Shown: piece by piece, positions 8,675 through 18,400 of the stretch
Layout of the letters: each line of letters starts with the position of its first letter
Position numbering within the stretch: position 1 is the first letter of the stretch
From: Nitrosomonadales bacterium
GTDB lineage: Bacteria > Pseudomonadota > Gammaproteobacteria > Burkholderiales > Gallionellaceae
Reading direction: 5' to 3'
DNA: 27,788 bases
NCBI GenBank assembly: GCA_016716325.1
Contig: JADJWO010000004.1
Span: forward strand, 1 to 27,788
Program-made: the position numbers and the translations under genes
Notes under the pieces: generated by a model
Seen by the model: the letters and a program-made list of their open reading frames with translations, nothing else
Database searches by the model: none
Told to the model about the DNA's origin: nothing

Positions 8675-10654
8675 ATGTTCACTTTGTCCACCGTAGGCAA
8701 CCCATATCCGCAACGCCATGACTGGCAGGAACTGCCTTGGCTGGATCGCATGGCGGAAAAACTTCGCACCAAGGTGCGCAGCAAGCTGCGCATCACTCCG
8801 CGCAGTCTGGACCGCTTCGTGTGTCGAGTGGATGAGATAACGGAGGCGTTCCGGCGGCTGAGTCCCGGGGAGAGGAGAAATGTACTGGGCGAGTTGCGCA
8901 TGGCGTTGCGGCGGGATGGCTTCGAGGACGAACTGGTCGCGCGCGCCTTCGCCATGATACGCATCCATGCAGGGGAGATATTGGGCAAGGAGCATTACTC
9001 CACCCAGATCAAGGGCGGGTACATTCTGCTGGCCGGTTATTTGGCAGAGATGGATACGGGAGAGGGGAAGACGCTCACCGCGACCCTGCCAGCCATTACC
9101 GCTGCCATGACCGGACTGGCAGTGCATGTCGTTACCGTGAACGATTACCTGGCTCGCCGTGACGTGGAACAATTGGGGCCGCTGTACCACGCGCTGGGCG
9201 TGACCACGGGACTGGTTCTGGAAAAGATGGAGCCGCAGGAGAAGCAGCGCGAATATCGCGCCGACGTGGTCTACTGCACCAACAAGACGCTGGTGTTCGA
9301 TTACCTGCGCGACCGCATTGCACTCGGGGATCGGCTCAAGCCTTTGTCCATGGCGTTCGACAAGCTGGTCGGAAAGGGTGCGCCCTCTGTCATGTTGCGC
9401 GGTCTGCAATACGCCATCGTCGATGAGGCGGATAGCGTGTTCATTGACGAGGCGCGCACGCCGCTTATCATCTCGAGAACCTTACAGGATGCGGGCATAG
9501 AGGCTTATTACCGACAGGCTGTCGAGTTGGCCCGGCAACTGGAACCGGACGCGGATTTTAATCTTGGGGCGGGAGGGCGCAGCCCTGAACTCACCGAACA
9601 AGGAAACAGGAGGCTGGAGGAATTGTGCGCCGCCCTGCCGGGAATCTGGCATGGAAAGTTCCGGCGCGAGGAAGTTGTGCTTAGGTCGCTGCTCGCGCTG
9701 TATGGATTCGATCGCGACGTGCACTACATCGTGCGCGATGAAAAGGTCATGATCGTGGACGAGAACACGGGACGGGTGATGCCGGATCGCTCATGGGAGC
9801 GCGGTTTGCAGCAGATGATCGAGATCAAGGAGGATGTTCCTCTGAGTCCGGAAAAGGATACGCTGGCGCGCATCAGCTACCAGTTGTTCTTCCGGCGCTA
9901 CCTGCGATTGTCCGGCATGACGGGAACCTGCCGCGAGGTGTCGGGCGAGGTGGGCGAAGTATATTGGCTGGGCGTGGTGCGCGTTGAGCCGTATCGTCCA
10001 TTGCAGCGCAGGACGCTGCCGCCCAGATTGTTTGCCACGGCAGATGAGCGTTGGCAGGCCGTGATCGAGTCCATACAGGAGCGGCATGTTGCGGGCCAGC
10101 CGGTACTGGTGGGTACGCGCTCGGTGATGGCTTCGGAGTTGTTGTCCGGTTTGCTGACGCAGGTGGGTATTCCGCATCAGGTGCTCAATGCCAAACAGGA
10201 TGAATCGGAAGCCGAGATCGTGGCGCAGGCGGGCGAGGCGGGGCGGGTGACTATCGCCACCAACATGGCCGGACGCGGCACGGACATACATCTTGAACCG
10301 GAGGTGGTGAAGTTAGGCGGGTTACACGTCATCCTGACCGAGCGCCACGACAATGCACGGGTTGACCGGCAACTGGCCGGGCGTTGTGCCCGGCAGGGAG
10401 ACCCGGGAAGTTGGCAGTCCATCCTGTCGCTGGAGGATATTACGGTGAGGAATTTCATGCCATGGCTGAATCGCTGGTTGAGGTCATGGCTTGAGCGCGA
10501 CCCGCATAGCCGGTATGCTACCCAATCGGGATTGTTATACTACAGCTTGGCGCAGCGCAGGGTGGAGTGGACCGACAGGAGAGTGAGACGCAGCCTGTTG
10601 AGTTCGGACTTCCGAACGCGCAGGTCGCTGTCTTTTTCGGGAAAGATGGAATGA
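8675..10654 (+). CDS. SecA paralogue (accessory SecA-like translocase ATPase)
   Basis: Intact protein of 659 residues from ATG 8675, two bases after the M50 stop; an upstream in-frame start at 8624 would overlap that gene. It has the SecA motor: Walker A EMDTGEGKTLTATLPA (residues 125-140), VHVVTVNDYLARRDVE, DEADSVFIDEARTPLIIS (Asp250-Glu251), a preprotein-crosslinking-like region, GMTGTC, TNMAGRGTDIHLEPE, and the arginine-finger region DRQLAGRCARQGDPGSW. Housekeeping SecA is about 900 residues. This one stops after the second nucleotide-binding domain and a short helical tail, and has no zinc-binding CxC tail for SecB or lipid. Substitutions in near-invariant places (EMDTG for EMRTG, GRCARQ for GRSGRQ/GRCGRQ) mark it as a divergent paralogue. 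It is likely dedicated to the giant exoprotein; this is inferred from its neighbours. Confidence 0.88.
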   Translation: MFTLSTVGNPYPQRHDWQELPWLDRMAEKLRTKVRSKLRITPRSLDRFVCRVDEITEAFRRLSPGERRNVLGELRMALRRDGFEDELVARAFAMIRIHAGEILGKEHYSTQIKGGYILLAGYLAEMDTGEGKTLTATLPAITAAMTGLAVHVVTVNDYLARRDVEQLGPLYHALGVTTGLVLEKMEPQEKQREYRADVVYCTNKTLVFDYLRDRIALGDRLKPLSMAFDKLVGKGAPSVMLRGLQYAIVDEADSVFIDEARTPLIISRTLQDAGIEAYYRQAVELARQLEPDADFNLGAGGRSPELTEQGNRRLEELCAALPGIWHGKFRREEVVLRSLLALYGFDRDVHYIVRDEKVMIVDENTGRVMPDRSWERGLQQMIEIKEDVPLSPEKDTLARISYQLFFRRYLRLSGMTGTCREVSGEVGEVYWLGVVRVEPYRPLQRRTLPPRLFATADERWQAVIESIQERHVAGQPVLVGTRSVMASELLSGLLTQVGIPHQVLNAKQDESEAEIVAQAGEAGRVTIATNMAGRGTDIHLEPEVVKLGGLHVILTERHDNARVDRQLAGRCARQGDPGSWQSILSLEDITVRNFMPWLNRWLRSWLERDPHSRYATQSGLLYYSLAQRRVEWTDRRVRRSLLSSDFRTRRSLSFSGKME

Positions 10655-11378
10655 GCAGAACGGGAAAATTTATATCAACAGGTTTGTTTCTTGCCCTTTC
10701 ACCTTTGGTGTCGATGCAGGCGGCGGGGGAGGATGTCAGCGTGACATGCCTGGTGGAGCCATCCGAAGAGATGAATGTGGGGACGCAGGTCGATGGCACG
10801 CTGGAAGAGGTGTTGGTGGGCCGCGGCGATGTGGTGAGTCGGGGACAGCTTTTGGCCAGGCTGAACTCCGGGGTCGAAGCCGCTGCGGTCGAGTACCAGG
10901 CGGCAAAGACACAGTTTGCCGCGCGCAGGTATGCACGCAACGAGGATTTGCAGAAGCAGCAACTGGTGTCTACCAACGACCTCGACGAGATGGGCACGGA
11001 ATTGCGCATGTCGAACTCGACCTGAAGCAGAAGCGGGAGCAGTTGAACCTGCGCAGGATATTGAGCCCGATACAGGGCGTGGTGGTGGATTTGTACAAGA
11101 GCCGGGGCGATCTGGTGAAGCAGGAAAAGATCATGAAACTGGCGAAACTCAATCCGCTGCATGTGGAAACCGTTCTGCCGGAGAGTTATTTTGGCCGTGT
11201 TCGAACCGGACAAGCCTATACCGTTTCATTGCCTCTACTGGGGGCCAGCTACAAGGCAAAGGTGAGTCGCGTTGACAGGGTGATCGATCCGGCTAGCGGC
11301 ACCTTCCGCGTGCGCTTGCTGTTACCCAATCCCAAGCTGGAAATCCCATCAGGCTTGCGTTGCGCCGTTGAATTCTGA
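10651..11378 (+). CDS. Small periplasmic adaptor (HlyD/RND-type membrane-fusion protein), one frameshift
   Basis: ATG 10651 overlaps the SecA-paralogue stop (ATGA), so translation is coupled. A signal peptide is clear: basic start MSRTGKF, hydrophobic core, and a likely cut after SMQAAG. The barrel-sandwich halves are VDGTLEEVLVGRGDVVSRGQ and LSPIQGVVVDLYKSRGDLVK, separated by a short hairpin. A beta-barrel follows, ending SGTFRVRLLLPNPKLEIPSG. The frame breaks near 11010-11020 (ELRMS joined to VELDLKQKREQLNLR), where one or more bases are missing. Length of about 243 residues is short for the family. With the two preceding proteins this gives three adaptor-type domains in one cluster, so it may form a mixed collar between the inner membrane and the TolC protein. 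Confidence 0.82.
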
Positions 11379-11427
11379 GGTGCGCGCGTTGAACGGGTGC
11401 GGAAGCGCCTGTATGTGGTTTGTTTCA

Positions 11428-11445
11428 TTGGATGGCACGTTGCAT
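11428..11445 (+). promoter_or_regulatory. Weak candidate sigma54-type promoter before the sapC-like gene
   Basis: TTGG at 11428-11431 and TTGCAT at 11440-11445 have the GG-N10-GC spacing of -24/-12 promoters (TGG-N8-TTGC). The bases after the first GG do not match the usual GGCA, so this is a weak call. It lies in the only sizeable gap (136 bases) inside the block, where a second transcription unit could begin. Confidence 0.25.
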
Positions 11446-11514
11446 TTCTGGTAGCATCGCCCGCGCTTACCCGTGCGGCGAGCAGTTGAAGAACTTTCAG
11501 GGAAAACACCAAGC

Positions 11515-11697
11515 ATGACGACTTTATTATTCTATGAGAAGCCAGTGCCATTAATCAGCGAAAGGCACTTGAAGTCGCGCATCGAAGCGACAGGGGATTT
11601 CGGTTTTTCCGCGTCCACCAATTCAATCCCGCTTGCGGTTATCGAGTTTGTCGATGCGGCAAAGGAGTATCCGATTGCTTTCACCGGCGAGGAAGGG
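11515..11697 (+). pseudogene. SapC-family protein, only the first ~60 residues readable
   Basis: The ATG at 11515 follows a GGGA ribosome site. The translation begins TTLLFYEKPVPL and continues TGDFGFSASTNSIPLAVIEF then DAAKEYPIAFTGEE, which matches the start of SapC-family proteins (Pfam SapC). That family is named after a gene of the Campylobacter fetus surface-layer locus and is normally about 240 residues. Similarity stops abruptly at a run of seven Gs (11694-11700). Beyond it the sequence turns very GC-rich and no SapC remainder is found in any frame. Either the gene is truncated or, more likely, the assembly is wrong from here. The function of SapC proteins is poorly known; the surface-layer link fits a neighbour that is a giant surface protein. 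Confidence 0.65.
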
Positions 11698-12425
11698 GGG
11701 GCTTGTCGCTGGTGGCGGCTGCTGACAATACAGGCGCCCGGCACAACGGGCGGCTGCGCGCCGCGGGCCAGTGTGAGCTGGTCTGATGGTCGGGGTGTCA
11801 ATATCCGGGGTCCGCGGAGCCGGGTGGTCCGGGGCTGGTAGGCGGTGGCGGGCGGGGTATGGCTGCGGCGAACAGGCGGCCGGTGGCTGCGCGGTTAACC
11901 AGGCCAGCGGTGCGTGCCACCCCCGCGCATGGTGAATCTGGATGACGGCGGCGCGGGCGGTCCTGGCGGGTGTTCGGCCGGTGTGAATGCGGGCGGGATG
12001 GGGGCAGGTGGCCTGCGGGGCGCGCCGCGGCTGCGGCGCAACGATGCCGCGGTGCGGCGGGCGGCGGGCAGGTTTCACGGGTGGCGGCGGCGGGCAAGGT
12101 CCTGTCTCGCCGAGCCGGCGGTGGTGATGGCAGCGGCGCGCGCGCGGCCGATGCCGCCGGCGGGGCGGCGGCCGGTGTGCTGTGGTCGGGTGAGGCTCGC
12201 GGCGAGCGGCAATATTGCTGCCAGGGGCCTGGCGTCCGGCAAGGGTGGGCAGGCGACCTCAGCTGGCGTCTCGGGTGATGGTCTTGTGGATGTCGGCGGC
12301 GACGGAGGGGCGGGTGGCTGCTGATCCCCCGGCACACGGTGGTTTCCGCCGCGGCGGGCGCCGTCCAATGTTACGCCCACTCCTAATTTCCTCTACCTTT
12401 CTCCGGCTCCGTAGCTCCGGCTCCA
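11698..12425. other. Very GC-rich, non-coherent stretch (probable assembly or sequence damage)
   Basis: No frame on either strand gives a recognisable protein; the open frames here are runs of Gly, Ala, Arg and Pro. Short phrases such as SGNIAARGLASGKGGQ (about 12200-12250) resemble haemagglutinin-like sequence, so this may be a badly read 5' part of the giant gene. The composition differs sharply from both sides. It begins at a G7 run and is followed by the poly-G runs at 12472 and 12526. Confidence 0.7.
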
Positions 12426-15400
12426 TTGAACTGGGCGCTGAATGCGGGGACTTCGGTTACCTGGAGAGGGAGGGGGGGGGGGGGGGGCGGCGCCGGCGGG
12501 CGACCCCAGCACCCCCCGCGGGGGCGGGGGGGGGGGGGGGGGGGGGGTTGCGCCCGTCACGCCAAGCCCCGGCATGGTTACGCTGAATGGGACAGTGAGT
12601 TCCAATGGTGGCAACCTCAACTTTTACAAGGCCACCACATTGGCGCATGCCACCCCCATTTCCACGACCCCGCTCACCGCAGTGGCGGCGGGTAATGTGA
12701 CTTTCCATCAGGGAGTGACGCTTGCCGCACCGACCTATGGTGTGACTATCGGCACACAGGGCGCGTCCAGCGGCGGTTTTTATACTGCAGCAGGCGGAAA
12801 TGTTGATTTCATGGGTTCGATTGATTCGGGCACACCGACCGCCTTACCACCATGGCCGCAAGGATTGACGATAGATACTTCGGGAACCGCGGCTGGCAGC
12901 ATCACGCTGGGTTCGCTGGCGACGGATACGATCGGCACACTTGCTGCGCCGCTCAGAAAGCTGACGCTGATCGGACCGACCAGCACCACCCTGAATGCGG
13001 GCGAGATCGACATCCAGTCCACTTCCGGTGACGTGCTGGTCGCGACTTCCACGCTGGGTACCCCGAAGTTGGTGCTGGTTGCGCCAGACACCGTCATCAA
13101 TGTGACCGGAGGCACCCTGTCCGGTGTGACGGGATATGCCAACTACAAGCAGGATACATTCGACATCGGCGTTCTGGATGATGCAGTGTCGCGCACCCTG
13201 ACCATCAACTCCGATCGTTCGATCAAGATAACCAACCATAGCATCGATGGCACCAAGGCGACCGGCAGTGGCACGCTGGATGTCACGCTCAACCCGTTCA
13301 AGGGTAACCTGGCTGCGGCTACGGGTGGTGCGGTGATCCTTGATACCAGCACGATCAAGAGCAATGGCGGTTTCATCAAGCTGGGTGGTCCGACCACGAA
13401 CCTGACGGATTATGCCGTTGGCTATGGTGCAGATGACCAGGGGATATACGATGGCATACGCCTGACCAACAGCAAGCTGCTGTCTTCCGGGGGCGCTATC
13501 ACCCTGCAAGCCAAGGCACCCACCACCACGTCGGCCGGAGCAGGCGTCAAACTCACCGGTGCACTGACGGACATCAATGCGGGTGCGGGGAACCTGACAA
13601 TAACAGGCCTGGTGACGGGCGAAACAACGGCCGGCAACAAGGATGCCGTCATTCTCGGCGAAGGCGGTGCATCCCGTGTCACGCTGCAAACTACCACGGG
13701 CAATATTTCCATAACCGGAGACGCCAATAGCGGCGGGTGGTCCAATCCCACCGGCGGTTCCCGTTATGACGGCGTGATCTTGTCTTCTCGCGCCCTGGTT
13801 CAAACTGGCTCGGGCAACATTGATATCGTGGGCAATGGCGGCGGTGGCGACTATGTCTACATCACGGAAAACCACGGGATCAAGCTTGAGGATACAGATA
13901 CCAGTGTCGTTTCCAGTACTGGCAACATCACCCTGACGGGTACCACGGGCGGCAAGACGAGTGCTACCCAGGGCGAGAACAGCTTCGGCATCTACTCCAG
14001 GGGTAATACCATGTATCTCGGTGCCGCCGCAGCCGGCAGTGCCACCGGTATTCTGACGTTGAACGCCGACACCATGGAGTTCGTGAATTCTTCCGCATAT
14101 CACCTGAATGCGGCGAGTAGTGGCGAGTTGCGCATCCAGCCGCTGACAGCTGGTCGCAATGTCGCTTTCATCAATGCCGCGTTGCCTGCAGTCGACCAAC
14201 TGTATCTGGGTAATGACTGGTTCAACGGCACCAGTTTCGCAATTTTCCGGCCGGGCTTCGGCGGCACAGGCTATGGTACGCCGGCAAGCGGGGCCACAGG
14301 TTCCATTACCATCGGTCGAGCCGACGCGACGGGCATCATGACCGTCACCGATGCAACCACCATTCGTGACAACACCACCCTGCTGATGGGCGGACTCGGC
14401 GGCAAGATCGCCATCAATGGTCCGCTCACCGTGCAGGGAAGCGGCGCACCGACTGCGCGTACACTGACGCTTGATACCAACGCCGGTGCGACAGCTGCCG
14501 GAACGATTGCGGCAGATGCCCTGCAATTGCTGGGCAGCGGGGATTACGTGTTGACGGGAACCAATCTGCTTAACACCATCGCTGCAAATATCACCGGCAG
14601 GCTGGTGCTCAACAATGGCCAGGCTTTGAGCGTGGGAGCGACATCGAATGAAAGCCTGGGTGGGGTCACCTCGATCACCGGCATCACCACCGCCGGCGGC
14701 AATGACATCTCGTTGATCACCGGTACAGGTGACCTGACTCTGAATCAGTCTGTTACTGCGGGCGGCGTCGCCGCAGTCAGCCTTGGGGCGACCAATGGTG
14801 CCGTCAAGGAAACTGTTGGTGCGGCGATAGTATCCGCAGACAAGCTTTATGTGACCTCGCTCAATTCCTCATTGCTGAATAACAGCAATGTAGTCAATAC
14901 GCTGGCGGGTAACATCACCGGATTGACCCAGGGGCTCGAATTCAAGAACAGCCAGGCGCTGGTGATCGGCCAGGTTCCCGTAACGCCGCTTACGGCGAAC
15001 ATCGACGGCACGGTGACGACGGGGGCGGTCGTCAATAACAACGGTATCACTGCCAGCGGCACGGCTGCTATTCAGTTGCCCATCGGTGACCTCACGCAAA
15101 CCCAGGATGTCACAGTCGGCGGCCTGCAATTGGCGCTGACCAACGGTTCGGTGAATCTGTCCAATACGACCAACGACATCGGTACTTTGGCGGCCAACCT
15201 GGTGGCTGCGGGCACGACTCTTACGGTAAAGGACAAGAATGCGCTGACGGTGGGTGCGCTGACCAGCAGCGGTGATGCAGGTTCGATCATCGGTGCGACA
15301 ACGGGCATCACCACCAACGTGGGCAATGTCACGCTCTCCGCAGCCAATGTTGCCGCAGGGGACTTGACGCTGGATCAGTACATCAATACGGGGGCCGGAG

Positions 15401-18400
15401 TGACTACCGCCGACCTGAGTTCGGTGAACGGCGCAATTGTCGAGAATGCTGCTGTTCCCACAGCCATCGTGACGGCGGACAGCCTGCTGCTGACAGCAAA
15501 GAACACCTCCCTGTTGAACAACCAGAACGCGGTCAACACGCTTGCAGCGAACATCACCGGTAATGCACAGGGCTTGGATTTCGCGAATGGCAAGGCGCTG
15601 GTCGTCGGGTTGGTGAATGGCGTAAGCGGTCTGACGATCGGGGGGGTAGGAAGCCGGGGTAATGTCCTGCTTGACACCAGCGGCGCCGCTGCGACCGGCG
15701 CAACCATCACCCAGACCGATGCCATCACTGCCGCGGGCCTACTGTTACATAGTCGGGGTGATGTGACGCTCACCCTGGCAACGAATGACATCGTGGCTCT
15801 GGCTGCGAACACAAGCGCCACTGACGTAGCGGGCTACAACCTGAGCTATCGTGATGCCAATGATTTCGCAGTGGGGTCGCTTGCACCCAATGCCGGAGGA
15901 ACTGCCACGGCGGGGATTACTGCGGGCGGTATCGCGGACGGGAAAACGGTCAAACTGGAGTCGAGCACTGGCGCGATCACTCAGAGCGCCGCTTCGCCCA
16001 TCACAACGCAGGACGTCAATCTGACGGCAGCTACCGGGGCAACACTGGATGAGGCGACCAACGATGTCGCGACATTGTCCGGACGGGTGAGCGGGGCAGG
16101 CCAGTTCGTCTTTTCCGACAAGAATGCGTTGAGCATCGGGACGGTGGCGGACATTGCGGCAACGCCGGTTGCCGGGGTGCAAACTGTCAATGGGCAGATT
16201 CGCCTGTCCGCCTCAAAGGATGTTGGCTCGACAACGGGTGACCTGGCATTGACGCAGGATGTCATCGCTGGAAGCATAACCCCATCCACCATGGCTCTTG
16301 AGGCGTTGAAAGGGGCTGTCACTGAAACTGTGAACGTCAACTTGACGGCAGCAAGCTTGCTTGTCAATGCCCAGAACACAACGGCGCTTGAAAATACGGT
16401 TGCCACAGGTGGCAAACACTCGATCGGAACGCTGGCGGCCAATGTGACCGGCTCGCTTGCGGGCACCGGGGCAGCGGCGCATTTCAGCTTCCGCAACGAC
16501 CAGGCACTGACAGTGGGCAGTGTGACCGGGCAGGATACGGTGATTCCCACGAACGGCGTTACAACCGCAGACGGTAATATCCAGTTGGCCACCCTGGCGG
16601 ATAGTTTGATATCTGAAGGTATTACCATCAGCCAGAACGTATCGGCGGGGAATAGCGGCAATGTTGATATCCGCGCAGGTGGGGCGACGGCGGGGGATAT
16701 CGCGGTAAATGGCGGCACGATCCAGTCCGGCAATGGAACCGGCACCGGCACAGTACAGTTGGTGGCCGGTCGTAACATCTCGACGAGCACGTTGAACGGC
16801 GCGACGGACGAGATCGTGACGGGCGGCGACGCTTTGCTGATTGCGGGCGGCGCGATAGGCATTGACGGCAGTCGTATCGAGACGAGCGTCGTCGGCAATC
16901 TGGCAGCGGAATCTGCCGGAGCGCAATGGCTGCGTCAGACGGCGGGCAACCTGACGGTAGGCGCGGTGACGGCGCTGAATACAGGGGTGACATTTGGCGG
17001 GGCTGCGGCGAACAAGGCGGGTCTGGCGACGACTCTGGGCAGCAACGCTGCGATCAATGTGAATGCGGCGGCGGGCGCGCTGACGGTGACGAGCGACATC
17101 AGTGCTGACGGTAGCGGAACGGTGGACGTGAGGACTGGCGGTGCGAACGCGGTTGCGATCAACGGAGCGACGCTGAGGAGCGGCACGGGGCAGGTACAGG
17201 TGATCGCGGGCGGCGACATCACGACGAGCACGTTGAACGGCGTGACGGACGAGATCGCGACGACGGGGAACGCATTGCTGGTATCCGGCGGCATGATCGG
17301 AGCTGACGGCAGTCGCATCGAGAGCAATGGTGTGGCGACGCTGGCGGCGGAATCCGTGGGTGCGCAATGGCTGCGTCAGACAGTGGGCAACCTGACGGTG
17401 GGCGCGGTGACGGCGCTGGCGCCGACGGACAACGCGGTGGACAACGCGGCGGCGAACAAGGCGGGTCTGGCGACGACTCTGGGCAGCAACGCTGCGATCA
17501 ATGTGAATGCGGCGGCGGGCGCGCTGACGGTGACGAGCGACATCAGTGCTGACGGTAGCGGCACGGTGGACGTGAGGACTGGCGGCGTGAACGCGGTTGC
17601 GATCAACGGAGCGACGCTGAGGAGCGGCACGGGGCAGGTACAGGTGATCGCGGGCGGCGACATCACGACGAGCACGTTGAACGGCGTGACGGACGAGATC
17701 GCGACGACGGGGAATGCATTGCTGGTATCCGGCGGCATGATCGGAGCTGACGGCAGTCGCATCGAGAGCAATGGTGTGGCGACGCTGGCGGCGGAATCCG
17801 TGGGTGCGCAATGGCTGCGTCAGACGGCGGGCAACCTGACGGTAGGTGCGGTGACGGCGCTGGCGCCGACGGACAACGCGGTGGACAACGCGGCGGCGAA
17901 CAAGGCGGGTCTGGCGACGACTCTGGGCAGCAACGCTGCGATCAATGTGAATGCGGCGGCGGGCGCGCTGACGGTGACGAGCGACATCAGTGCTGACGGT
18001 AGCGGCACGGTGGACGTGAGGACTGGCGGCGTGAACGCGGTTGCGATCAACGGAGCGACGCTGAGGAGCGGCACGGGGCAGGTACAGGTGATCGCGGGCG
18101 GCGACATCACGACGAGCACGTTGAACGGCGTGACGGACGAGATCGCGACGACGGGGAATGCATTGCTGGTATCCGGCGGCATGATCGGAGCTGACGGCAG
18201 TCGCATCGAGAGCAATGGTGTGGCGACGCTGGCGGCGGAATCCGTGGGTGCGCAATGGCTGCGTCAGACGGCGGGCAACCTGACGGTAGGTGCGGTGACG
18301 GCGCTGGCGCCGACGGACAACGCGGTGGACAACGCGGCGGCGAACAAGGCGGGTCTGGCGACGACTCTGGGCAGCAACGCTGCGATCAATGTGAATGCGG

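Noticed and set aside
4676..10654. The cluster as a standard type I (ABC) secretion system or RND efflux pump
   Set aside because: Adaptors and a TolC-type protein are present, but no ABC transporter or RND pump is encoded in the block; the energy source looks SecA-like instead.
11914..12324. A 136-residue open frame in the GC-rich stretch
   Set aside because: Low-complexity Gly/Ala/Arg sequence with a competing frame of similar quality; no ribosome site and no family resemblance.
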